Assembly (NCBI RefSeq): GCF_014645835.1
Contig: NZ_BMMM01000008.1
Coordinates: 242,901 to 306,900, forward strand
Length of the DNA stretch: 64,000 nucleotides
Source: Streptomyces albiflavescens
GTDB lineage: Bacteria > Actinomycetota > Actinomycetes > Streptomycetales > Streptomycetaceae
Reading direction: 5' to 3'
A program made the translations under genes and the position numbers. The notes below the pieces were generated by a model, which saw nothing but the letters and a program-made list of their open reading frames with translations, made no database searches and was not told where the DNA came from. This document shows positions 53,387 through 64,000 of the stretch, piece after piece (within the stretch, counting starts at the first letter, position 1; each line of letters starts with the position of its first letter).

Positions 53387-54421
53387 ATGCAGCGTCATCT
53401 CATCTCGGCCGCCGACCTCACCCGCGACGACGCCGTCCTGATCCTCGACACCGCCGAGGAGATGGCCCGGGTCGCCGACCGGCCGATCAAAAAGCTGCCG
53501 ACCCTGCGCGGCCGCACCGTCGTCAACCTCTTCTTCGAGGACTCGACCCGCACCCGGATCTCCTTCGAAGCCGCCGAGAAGCGCCTGTCCGCGGACGTCA
53601 TCAACTTCACCGCCAAGGGATCGAGCGTCTCCAAGGGCGAGTCCCTGAAGGACACCGCCCAGACCCTCGAAGCCATGGGCGTCGACGCCGTCGTCATCCG
53701 GCACGGCGCCTCCGGTGCCCCTTACCGGCTCGCCACCTCCGGCTGGATCGACGCCGCCGTCATCAACGCCGGTGACGGCACCCACCAGCACCCCACGCAG
53801 GCCCTGCTCGACGCCTTCACCATGCGCCGCCGTCTGGTCGGCCGCGACGCCGGGGTCGGCCAGGACCTCTCCGGCAAGCGCATCACGATCGTCGGCGACG
53901 TCCTGCACAGCCGCGTCGCCCGCTCCAACGTCGATCTGCTGCACACCCTCGGCGCCGAGGTCACCCTCGTCGCTCCGCCGACCCTGGTGCCGGTCGGCGT
54001 CGAGACCTGGCCCTGCGAGATCTCGTACGACCTCGACACCACGCTCTCCAAGTCCGACGCGGTGATGATGCTGCGCGTGCAGCGCGAGCGGATGAACGCG
54101 GCGTTCTTCCCCACCGAGCGCGAGTACTCGCGGCGTTACGGCCTCGACGGCGACCGCATGGCGAAGATGCCCGAGCACGCCATCGTGATGCACCCCGGCC
54201 CGATGGTCCGCGGCATGGAGATCACCGCCGAGGTCGCCGACTCCGATCGCTGCACCGTCGTCGAGCAGGTCGCCAATGGCGTCTCGATCCGGATGGCCGT
54301 CCTGTATCTGCTCCTTGGCGGCAACGAGCCCGCCGTCACCCACACCCGCCCGCCCGTCTCCCACCACCACCCTTCCAACGAGCGCTCCGCGCACACCATT
54401 TCCGCGGACGAGGAGAAGTAA
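53387..54421 (+). CDS. pyrB: Aspartate carbamoyltransferase, catalytic subunit
   Basis: The 344-aa enzyme condenses carbamoyl phosphate with aspartate. The carbamoyl-phosphate loop is FFEDSTRTRISFE, the second-subunit loop is KGSSVSKGESLKDT, and the aspartate-binding region includes DGTHQHPTQALLD and HPGPMVRGMEI. A short His/Pro-rich tail extends the C-terminus by about 25 residues. No pyrI regulatory gene follows; pyrC begins 4 bp after its stop, as in dihydroorotase-linked ATCases. Confidence 0.97.
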   Translation: MQRHLISAADLTRDDAVLILDTAEEMARVADRPIKKLPTLRGRTVVNLFFEDSTRTRISFEAAEKRLSADVINFTAKGSSVSKGESLKDTAQTLEAMGVDAVVIRHGASGAPYRLATSGWIDAAVINAGDGTHQHPTQALLDAFTMRRRLVGRDAGVGQDLSGKRITIVGDVLHSRVARSNVDLLHTLGAEVTLVAPPTLVPVGVETWPCEISYDLDTTLSKSDAVMMLRVQRERMNAAFFPTEREYSRRYGLDGDRMAKMPEHAIVMHPGPMVRGMEITAEVADSDRCTVVEQVANGVSIRMAVLYLLLGGNEPAVTHTRPPVSHHHPSNERSAHTISADEEK

Positions 54422-54425
54422 GAAT

Positions 54426-55712
54426 ATGAGCAAGATCCTTATCCGTGGTGCGAAGGTGCTCGGGGGCGAGCCGCAGGACGTCCTGATCGACGGCCGGACG
54501 ATCGCCGAGGTGGGTGTCGGTCTCGGCGCCGAGGGTGCCGAAGTCGTCGAGGCCGAGGGCAAGGTGCTCCTTCCGGGCCTCGTGGACCTGCACACCCATC
54601 TGCGCGAGCCGGGCCGCGAGGACTCCGAGACCGTGCTCACGGGTACGCGGGCCGCCGCCGCAGGCGGTTACACCGCCGTGTTCGCCATGGCCAACACCTT
54701 CCCGGTCGCCGACACCGCCGGCGTGGTCGAGCAGGTCTACCGGCTCGGGCAGGAGCACGGCTACTGCGACGTGCAGCCCATCGGCGCCGTCACCGTCGGC
54801 CTGGAGGGCAAGAAGCTCGCCGAGCTGGGCGCGATGCACGAGTCGGCGGCCGGCGTCACGGTCTTCTCGGACGACGGCAAGTGCGTGGACGACGCGGTGA
54901 TCATGCGCCGCGCGCTGGAGTACGTGAAGGCCTTCGGCGGCGTGGTCGCGCAGCACGCGCAGGAGCCGCGCCTCACCGAGGGCGCCCAGATGAACGAGGG
55001 CATCGTCTCCGCGGAGCTGGGGCTCGGCGGATGGCCTGCGGTGGCCGAGGAATCGATCATCGCCCGGGACGTCCTGCTGGCCGAGCACGTGAGCTCGCGC
55101 GTCCACATCTGCCATCTGTCCACGGCCGGTTCGGTCGAGATCGTCCGCTGGGCCAAGTCCCGCGGCATCGACGTCACCGCCGAGGTCACCCCGCACCACC
55201 TCCTCCTCACCGACGAGCTGGTGCGCACCTACGACCCGGTCTACAAGGTCAACCCGCCGCTGCGCACCGAGCGTGACGTGATGGCGCTGCGCGAGGCGCT
55301 CGCCGACGGCACGATCGACATCGTCGCCACCGACCACGCGCCGCACCCGCACGAGGACAAGGACTGCGAGTGGGCCGCGGCCGCCATGGGCATGGTGGGT
55401 CTCGAAACCGCGCTGTCCGTCGTCCAGCAGACGATGGTCGAGACCGGGCTGCTCGACTGGGCCGGCGTCGCCGACCGCATGTCCTTCAAGCCCGCGCTGA
55501 TCGGCCGGGCCGCGGGCCACGGCCGTCCCGTCTCGGCAGGTGAGCCCGCGAACCTCACGCTGCTCGACACGGCATACCGTGGACCCGTGGACCCCGCGGG
55601 CTTCGCCTCGCGCAGCCGCAACACCCCCTACGAGGGCCGTGAGCTGCCGGGCCGGGTCACGCACACCTGGCTGCGGGGCAAGGCCACCCTCGTCGACGGG
55701 AAGCTCGCGTGA
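54426..55712 (+). CDS. pyrC: Dihydroorotase
   Basis: The 428-aa type I dihydroorotase cyclises carbamoyl aspartate. The metal motif is DLHTHLREPG at about residue 55, the later histidines lie in CHLSTAGSVE and TPHHLLLTDE, and the catalytic aspartate in IVATDHAPH. It begins just after pyrB and overlaps the next gene by GTGA. The ATG at 54426 is fixed by this spacing; a frame from 54276 is ignored. Confidence 0.97.
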   Translation: MSKILIRGAKVLGGEPQDVLIDGRTIAEVGVGLGAEGAEVVEAEGKVLLPGLVDLHTHLREPGREDSETVLTGTRAAAAGGYTAVFAMANTFPVADTAGVVEQVYRLGQEHGYCDVQPIGAVTVGLEGKKLAELGAMHESAAGVTVFSDDGKCVDDAVIMRRALEYVKAFGGVVAQHAQEPRLTEGAQMNEGIVSAELGLGGWPAVAEESIIARDVLLAEHVSSRVHICHLSTAGSVEIVRWAKSRGIDVTAEVTPHHLLLTDELVRTYDPVYKVNPPLRTERDVMALREALADGTIDIVATDHAPHPHEDKDCEWAAAAMGMVGLETALSVVQQTMVETGLLDWAGVADRMSFKPALIGRAAGHGRPVSAGEPANLTLLDTAYRGPVDPAGFASRSRNTPYEGRELPGRVTHTWLRGKATLVDGKLA

Positions 55713-56278
55713 CACCTCTCATCTCGATGGCCGCCGAACAGAAGTCGGCGCCCGTGACCGACTGGGCCGGCCGGATCGGCTGGCTCGTCGGGCTCGTCCT
55801 CTTCGTCGCCCTCGTCTACTGGCTGATGCGTGAAGGCTGGAAGTGGCGCGCCACCCTTCAGGGGGACCTGCCCGAGCTGCCTACCGCGCCAGAAGACCTC
55901 GGCCCGGTGAAACTGAGCATGAGCGGCCGCTACCACGGCTCCACCACCGCAGGGCAGTGGCTCGACCGCATCGTGGCGCACGGCCTGGGCACCCGCAGCC
56001 GGGTCGAGCTCACGCTGACCGACGCGGGACTGGATGTCGTACGCCCCGGAGCCACCGACTTCTTCATCCCGGCCGAGGCGCTGCGTGAGGCCCTGCTCGG
56101 CAAGGGCATCGCCGGCAAGGTCCTCACCGAGGGCGGACTCCTCGTCGTCACCTGGGCGCACGGCGACAAGCTGCTCGACTCCGGCTTCCGCTCGGACCGC
56201 GCGGCCGAGCACAACGAGTGGGTCGACACCCTGAACAACATGATCAACAAGAGCATCGACACGGAAGGCGCACGATGA
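55709..56278 (+). CDS. Membrane-anchored protein of the pyrimidine operon, function unknown
   Basis: The 189-aa product has one N-terminal transmembrane helix (IGWLVGLVLFVALVYWLM), then a soluble domain of about 140 residues with a beta-rich pattern (GRYHGSTTAGQWLDRIVAH, TEGGLLVVTWAHGDKLL). It overlaps pyrC by GTGA and carA by ATGA. A similar gene sits in the same place in mycobacterial pyr operons, so it is probably tied to the pathway or its membrane localisation, but no activity is known to me. Confidence 0.88.
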   Translation: MTPLISMAAEQKSAPVTDWAGRIGWLVGLVLFVALVYWLMREGWKWRATLQGDLPELPTAPEDLGPVKLSMSGRYHGSTTAGQWLDRIVAHGLGTRSRVELTLTDAGLDVVRPGATDFFIPAEALREALLGKGIAGKVLTEGGLLVVTWAHGDKLLDSGFRSDRAAEHNEWVDTLNNMINKSIDTEGAR

Positions 56279-57409
56279 CGACCTCCACCAGGGGAGCTGC
56301 CAAGGTTCCCGCCGTACTCGTCCTGGAGGACGGCCGGATCTTCCGCGGCCGTGCCTACGGGGCCGTGGGGGAGACCTTCGGTGAAGCGGTGTTCTCCACC
56401 GGCATGACCGGCTACCAGGAGACCCTCACCGACCCGTCGTACCACCGCCAGGTCGTCGTGATGACCGCCCCGCACGTCGGCAACACCGGCGTCAACGACG
56501 AGGACCCCGAGTCGCAGCGCATCTGGGTCTCCGGTTATGTCGTACGCGACCCCGCGCGCGTGCCCTCCAACTGGCGCGCCAAGCGCTCGCTGGACGAAGA
56601 ACTCCGCCACCAGGGCGTCGTCGGCATCAGCGGCATCGACACGCGTGCGCTGACCCGCCACCTGCGCGAGCGCGGCGCCATGCGCGTCGGCATCTTCTCC
56701 GGCAACGCGCTGCCCGACGAGGGCACCATGCTGGCCGAGGTGCGCCAGGCCCCCGAGATGAAGGGCGCGAACCTCGCCGCCGAGGTCGCCACCAAGGAGA
56801 CGTACGTCGTCCCCGCGATCGGCGAGAAGCGCTTCACCGTCGCCGCCGTCGACCTGGGCATCAAGGGCATGACCCCGCACCGCATGGCCGAGCGCGGCAT
56901 CGAGGTGCACGTGCTGCCCGCGACGGCCACGGCCGAGGACGTGTACGCCGTGAACCCCGACGGCGTGTTCTTCTCCAACGGCCCGGGCGACCCGGCCACC
57001 GCCGACGGTCCGGTCGCGGTCATGCAGGAAGTGCTCTCACGCAAGACGCCGCTCTTCGGCATCTGCTTCGGCAACCAGATCCTGGGCCGCGCGCTCGGCT
57101 TCGGCACGTACAAGCTGAAGTACGGCCACCGCGGCATCAACCAGCCGGTGCAGGACCGTACGACCGGCAAGGTCGAGGTCACCGCGCACAACCACGGCTT
57201 CGCCGTCGACGCCCCGCTCGACAAGGTGTCCGACACCCCCTACGGCCGCGCCGAGGTCTCCCACGTCTGCCTCAACGACAGCGTGGTGGAGGGCCTCCAG
57301 CTGCTCGACCAGCCGGCCTTCAGCGTCCAGTACCACCCCGAAGCGGCAGCGGGCCCGCACGACGCCGCCTACCTGTTCGACCGCTTCGTATCCCTGATGG
57401 AGGGCCAGC

Positions 57410-57417
<8 letters not shown>
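56275..57417 (+). CDS. carA: Carbamoyl phosphate synthase small subunit
   Basis: The 380-aa glutaminase subunit supplies ammonia to CarB. The amidotransferase nucleophile is in PLFGICFGNQILG and the His-Glu pair in VQYHPEAAAGP. The N-terminal domain starts PAVLVLEDGRIFRG. The ATG overlaps the upstream stop and the carB GTG lies eight bases inside its end. Confidence 0.97.
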
Positions 57418-60718
<3,301 letters not shown>

Positions 60719-60725
60719 CAGCCCT

Positions 60726-60755
60726 GAGGGGGACATCGGAAACGGTGTCCCCCTC
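60726..60755 (+). terminator. Hairpin with GAAA loop between carB and pyrD
   Basis: GAGGGGGACA (60726-60735) pairs with 60746-60755, and the stem continues inward by three pairs to a GAAA tetraloop. It sits 7 bp after the carB stop and 17 bp before pyrD, so it may reduce or stabilise transcript into pyrDF. Confidence 0.7.
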
Positions 60756-60772
60756 TTCATGAGGACACTGAG

Positions 60773-61879
60773 ATGTACAAACTCTTCTTCAACCTGGTCT
60801 TCAAGCGGATGGACCCGGAGCAGGCGCACTACCTGGCCTTCCGCTGGATCCGGCTCGCCGTCCGCGTCCCCGTCCTGCGGACCTTCATCGCCGCCGCGCT
60901 CGCGCCCCGCTACAAGGAACTGCGCACCGAGGTGTTCGGGCTGCGGATGCACGGCCCGTTCGGGCTCGCGGCGGGATTCGACAAGAACGCCGTCGCCATC
61001 GACGGGATGTCGATGCTCGGCTTCGACCACATCGAGATCGGCACGGTCACGGGGGAGCCGCAGCCCGGCAACCCCAAGAAGCGGCTGTTCCGCCTTGTGC
61101 CGGACCGCGCGCTGATCAATCGCATGGGGTTCAACAACGAGGGCTCCGCGGCCGTCTCCGAGCGTCTGGCGGCCCGTACGCCCGTTTTCAGGACCGTCGT
61201 GGGCGTGAACATCGGCAAGACCAAGGTCGTCCCCGAGGACGAGGCGGCCGCCGACTACGTGAAGTCGACCGAGCGGCTGGCCGCGCATGCCGACTACCTC
61301 GTGGTCAACGTCAGCTCCCCGAATACACCCGGTCTGCGCAATCTCCAGGCCACTCAGTCGCTGCGACCGCTGCTGACCGCGGTCCGCGAAGCCGCCGACC
61401 GTGCCGTGACCGACCGGCGCGTGCCGCTGCTCGTCAAGATCGCGCCCGACCTCGCGGACGAGGACGTCGACGCGGTCGCCGATCTGGCCGTCGAGCTCGG
61501 CCTGGACGGGATCATCGCCACGAACACCACCATCGCGCGCGACGGACTCGGTTTGAAGTCCGAACCCTCTCTGGTCGAGGAGACGGGCGGACTCTCCGGC
61601 GCACCGCTGAAATCGCGCTCCCTGGAGGTGCTGCGCCGCCTCTACGCGCGCGTGGGCGACCGGATCACCCTGGTGGGCGTCGGCGGCATCGAGAACGCCG
61701 AGGACGCCTGGCAGCGCATCCTGGCCGGCGCCACGCTGGTCCAGGGCTACAGCGCCTTCATTTATGAGGGCCCGTTCTGGGGCCGCGCCATCCACAAGGG
61801 ACTCGCCGCCCGCCTTCGTACGAGTCCGTATGCCACTCTCGCCGACGCCGTCGGCGCCGACGTGAGGAAGTCCGCATGA
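60773..61879 (+). CDS. pyrD: Dihydroorotate dehydrogenase, quinone-type (class 2)
   Basis: The 368-aa FMN enzyme oxidises dihydroorotate with membrane quinone. The class 2 catalytic serine lies in VVNVSSPNTPGLR; the N-terminal amphipathic membrane-binding segment (YKLFFNLVFKRMDPEQAHY) and FGLAAGFDKNA are typical. Its stop overlaps the pyrF start by four bases. Confidence 0.97.
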   Translation: MYKLFFNLVFKRMDPEQAHYLAFRWIRLAVRVPVLRTFIAAALAPRYKELRTEVFGLRMHGPFGLAAGFDKNAVAIDGMSMLGFDHIEIGTVTGEPQPGNPKKRLFRLVPDRALINRMGFNNEGSAAVSERLAARTPVFRTVVGVNIGKTKVVPEDEAAADYVKSTERLAAHADYLVVNVSSPNTPGLRNLQATQSLRPLLTAVREAADRAVTDRRVPLLVKIAPDLADEDVDAVADLAVELGLDGIIATNTTIARDGLGLKSEPSLVEETGGLSGAPLKSRSLEVLRRLYARVGDRITLVGVGGIENAEDAWQRILAGATLVQGYSAFIYEGPFWGRAIHKGLAARLRTSPYATLADAVGADVRKSA

Positions 61880-62718
61880 GTCTGGCACCCTTCGGTGCAC
61901 GTCTTCGCCGCGCCATGGACGAGCGTGGCCCCCTGTGCGTGGGCATCGACCCGCACGCCTCCCTGCTCACCGACTGGGGCCTGAACGACGACATCGCGGG
62001 CCTTGAGCGCTTCAGCCGCACCGTCGTCGAGGCGCTGGCCGACCGGGTCGCCGTCCTCAAGCCGCAGAGCGCCTTCTTCGAGCGCTTCGGGTCACGGGGG
62101 ATCGCCGTCCTGGAGAAGTCGGTCGAGGAGGCGCGGGCAGCCGGCGCGCTGGTCGTGATGGACGCCAAGCGCGGCGACATCGGTTCGACCATGGCCGCGT
62201 ACGCGGAGACCTTCCTGCGCAAGGACGCGCCGCTCTTCTCGGACGCGCTGACCGTGTCTCCGTACCTCGGTTACGGCTCCCTGAAGCCCGCGGTGGAGCT
62301 GGCACGCGAGAGCGGGGCCGGGCTCTTCGTCCTCGCGCTCACCTCCAACCCGGAGGGCGGCGAAGTGCAGCACGCGGTCCGCGCGGACGGCCGGAACGTC
62401 GGAGCGACGATGCTCGGGCACCTGGCCGCCGAGAACGCGGGGGAGGTACCCCTGGGTTCCTTCGGCGCGGTCGTCGGGGCCACGCTGGGCGATCTCTCCT
62501 CGTACGACCTGGACATCAATGGACCGCTTCTCGCGCCCGGAATCGGCGCTCAGGGGGCGACGGCGGCCGATCTGGCGGGTGTCTTCGGCGCGGCGGTGCG
62601 CAATGTCGTCCCGAACGTGAGCCGGGGTGTCCTGCGGCACGGTCCCGACGTGGTCGCGCTGCGGGAGTCCGCGGAGCGCTTCGCGGAGGAGATCAGGGCC
62701 GCTGTGGCGGCCGCCTGA
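61876..62718 (+). CDS. pyrF: Orotidine 5'-phosphate decarboxylase (type 2)
   Basis: The 280-aa enzyme makes UMP. The catalytic motif is VVMDAKRGDIGSTM, preceded by VLKPQSAFFERFG, and the phosphate-binding region LAPGIGAQGAT is present. The length is that of the larger actinobacterial/myxobacterial type and not the 230-aa E. coli type. It is the last gene of the pyr operon. Confidence 0.97.
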   Translation: MSLAPFGARLRRAMDERGPLCVGIDPHASLLTDWGLNDDIAGLERFSRTVVEALADRVAVLKPQSAFFERFGSRGIAVLEKSVEEARAAGALVVMDAKRGDIGSTMAAYAETFLRKDAPLFSDALTVSPYLGYGSLKPAVELARESGAGLFVLALTSNPEGGEVQHAVRADGRNVGATMLGHLAAENAGEVPLGSFGAVVGATLGDLSSYDLDINGPLLAPGIGAQGATAADLAGVFGAAVRNVVPNVSRGVLRHGPDVVALRESAERFAEEIRAAVAAA

Positions 62719-62856
62719 GCCCTCGGACAGCCGCTCGACAGTCCTCCGATGAGTGTCTTCGGAGCGCCCTGAGTCTGAATACATCCTCAAATCCAGGGCA
62801 GTATGTCTGAAATGTCCGACTCCAGGGAGGCTGACCAGGACTTTTCCGCTGTTCTC

Positions 62857-62917
62857 GCTGACTCTGGCGGACTTGCCCGCTAGTCTCCGTCGAGTGAGGG
62901 CACCTCCCACGCCCTCA
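62857..62917 (+). promoter_or_regulatory. Candidate sIHF promoter and leader hairpin
   Basis: In the 310-bp gap before the sIHF gene, GCTGAC (62857-62862) and TAGTCT (62881-62886) are spaced by 18 bp. Just downstream TGAGGGC (62895-62901) pairs with GCCCTCA (62911-62917), which would form a small hairpin in the leader. The rest of the gap shows no gene. The promoter is a pattern match only. Confidence 0.35.
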
Positions 62918-63028
62918 AGGCAGTGGGGGAGAACGGGCAAGCGTGTTGCTCGTGGCTCCCCAGGTGTGGGGCGACTAGGTTCCTCACCGGTCCGTATCCG
63001 ACAGTTCGACATCCGAGGTGACGTAGGC

Positions 63029-63352
63029 GTGGCTCTTCCGCCCCTTACCCCTGAACAGCGCGCAGCCGCGCTCGAAAAGGCCGCCGCGGCTCGCCGGGAG
63101 CGGGCCGAGGTCAAGAATCGACTCAAGCACTCCGGCGCCTCCCTTCACGAGGTCATCAAGCAGGGCCAGGAGAACGACGTCATCGGCAAGATGAAGGTCT
63201 CCGCTCTCCTCGAGTCCCTGCCGGGCGTGGGCAAGGTCCGCGCCAAGCAGATCATGGAGCGACTCGGGATCTCCGAGAGCCGTCGTGTGCGTGGCCTCGG
63301 CTCCAACCAGATCGCCTCCTTGGAGCGCGAGTTCGGCGGCTCCGGCGCCTGA
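63029..63352 (+). CDS. sihf: Streptomyces integration host factor-like nucleoid protein sIHF
   Basis: The 107-aa protein starts VALPPLTPEQRAAALEKA and has a long N-terminal helix rich in Ala/Arg/Glu followed by a helix-two-turn-helix DNA-binding core (LESLPGVGKVRAKQIMERLG) like mycobacterial mIHF. It binds DNA without sequence specificity, bends it and influences sporulation and antibiotic production in S. coelicolor. The GTG at 63029 follows GAGGTG; a longer frame back to 62753 is unrelated shadow sequence. Confidence 0.96.
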   Translation: MALPPLTPEQRAAALEKAAAARRERAEVKNRLKHSGASLHEVIKQGQENDVIGKMKVSALLESLPGVGKVRAKQIMERLGISESRRVRGLGSNQIASLEREFGGSGA

Positions 63353-63389
63353 GTCCTGGGCACTCCGGGATTGCTGGAATAATCGCTGC

Positions 63390-63947
63390 ATGAGTGAACG
63401 TCCGCGGCTGACCGTGCTCTCCGGCCCCTCAGGGGTCGGCAAGAGCACGGTCGTCGCCCATATGCGCAAGGAACACCCCGAGGTCTGGCTCTCGGTGTCG
63501 GCGACGACCCGCAAGCCGCGCCCCGGTGAGAAGCACGGAGTCCACTACTTCTTCGTCACCGACGAGGAGATGGACAAGCTGATCGCCAACGGTGAGCTGC
63601 TGGAGTGGGCCGAATTCGCCGGCAACCGCTACGGGACGCCGCGCAAGGCCGTCCTGGAGCACCTGGAGGCGGGTGTGCCGGTCCTCCTGGAGATCGACCT
63701 CCAGGGTGCCCGTCAGGTCCGTGAGTCCATGCCGGAGGCCCTGCTCGTGTTCCTGGCTCCTCCCTCCTGGGAGGAGCTGGTGCGCAGGCTCACCGGGCGG
63801 GGCACCGAACCGCCCGAGGTGATCGAGCGCCGCCTGGAGGCGGCCAAGATCGAGCTGGCGGCCGAGCCGGAGTTCGATGTCACCCTGGTCAACACCTCCG
63901 TCGAGGACGTGGCGCGCGAGCTGCTAGCCTTGATGGACGTTGTGTGA
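63390..63947 (+). CDS. gmk: Guanylate kinase
   Basis: The 185-aa kinase phosphorylates GMP/dGMP. The P-loop is LSGPSGVGKSTVV; the GMP-binding part has SVSATTRKPRPGEKHG and the lid region contains RRLTGRGTEPPEVIERRL. The ATG at 63390 begins MSERPRL. In actinobacteria gmk sits between sIHF/mIHF and rpoZ, as here. Confidence 0.97.
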   Translation: MSERPRLTVLSGPSGVGKSTVVAHMRKEHPEVWLSVSATTRKPRPGEKHGVHYFFVTDEEMDKLIANGELLEWAEFAGNRYGTPRKAVLEHLEAGVPVLLEIDLQGARQVRESMPEALLVFLAPPSWEELVRRLTGRGTEPPEVIERRLEAAKIELAAEPEFDVTLVNTSVEDVARELLALMDVV

Positions 63948-63984
63948 TCTTCACTGATCAATCCCACCTTTCGGAAGGCCAAGC

Positions 63985-64000
63985 GTGTCCTCTTCCATCA
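63985..64000 (+). CDS. rpoZ: RNA polymerase omega subunit, first codons only
   Basis: A GTG at 63985 with CGGAAGG upstream opens a frame reading VSSSI before the window ends. The position after gmk and the N-terminus (SSSI) match Streptomyces RpoZ. The rest lies outside the window. Confidence 0.75.

Noticed and set aside
62753..63028. N-terminal extension of sIHF to an upstream ATG
   Set aside because: The 92 extra residues have no family similarity, and sIHF is 107 aa when started at the GTG at 63029 with GAGGTG upstream.

Overview
The window is high-GC actinobacterial chromosome, almost certainly Streptomyces. The evidence is the strong third-position G/C bias, frequent GTG/TTG starts, a BldD regulator, the actinomycete nucleoid protein sIHF, PI-mannoside (PimA-type) genes, and a gene order that, from memory, matches S. 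coelicolor from about SCO1530 down to SCO1478. Most of it is conserved housekeeping sequence in tightly packed operons with many 4-nt ATGA/GTGA stop-start overlaps.

Layout. 1-8349: end of a HIT protein gene, a membrane protein, an EF-G paralogue, then a phosphatidylinositol/PIM operon (CDP-alcohol transferase, acyltransferase, PimA-type glycosyltransferase), a broken formylglycine-generating-enzyme gene and a small membrane protein. 8617-13408: pdxST (vitamin B6), yebC and ruvCAB. 13576-20408: yajC-secD-secF (Sec accessory complex), apt and relA (purine salvage and ppGpp). 20453-23103: an accessory island of three overlapping genes encoding a Ser/Thr kinase with a TTA codon, a small EACC1-like protein and a caspase-like protease. 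It ends at a 20-bp hairpin and is the most striking locus here. 23193-27575: a DUF349 protein, an anchored cyclophilin, an MBL hydrolase and hisS. 27741-31259 (minus): an ABC exporter with a two-component system. 31399-39438: VKOR-like protein, rarA, rpsD with a long structured leader, a ruined AfsR/LuxR-type regulator, two small conserved proteins, alaS and ruvX. 39562-48301: mltG, aroE, an inserted exported molybdenum hydroxylase pair, then aroC-aroK-aroB. 48621-51742: a P-loop protein, an M24 peptidase homologue with altered metal ligands, efp and nusB. 51952-52452 (minus): bldD with a recognisable self-regulated promoter. 52706-62718: the complete pyrimidine operon pyrR-pyrB-pyrC-x-carA-carB-pyrD-pyrF behind a PyrR-binding RNA hairpin that buries the pyrR ribosome binding site. 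63029-64000: sIHF, gmk and the first codons of rpoZ.

How the parts relate: nucleotide synthesis and salvage (pyr, carAB, apt, gmk), the stringent factor RelA and the translation genes (alaS, hisS, rpsD, efp, nusB, rpoZ) form a growth-control neighbourhood, into which accessory genes (kinase-caspase triad, molybdenum hydroxylase, ABC/two-component operon) and decayed genes have been inserted. All calls were made by reading the sequence; no database search was run.
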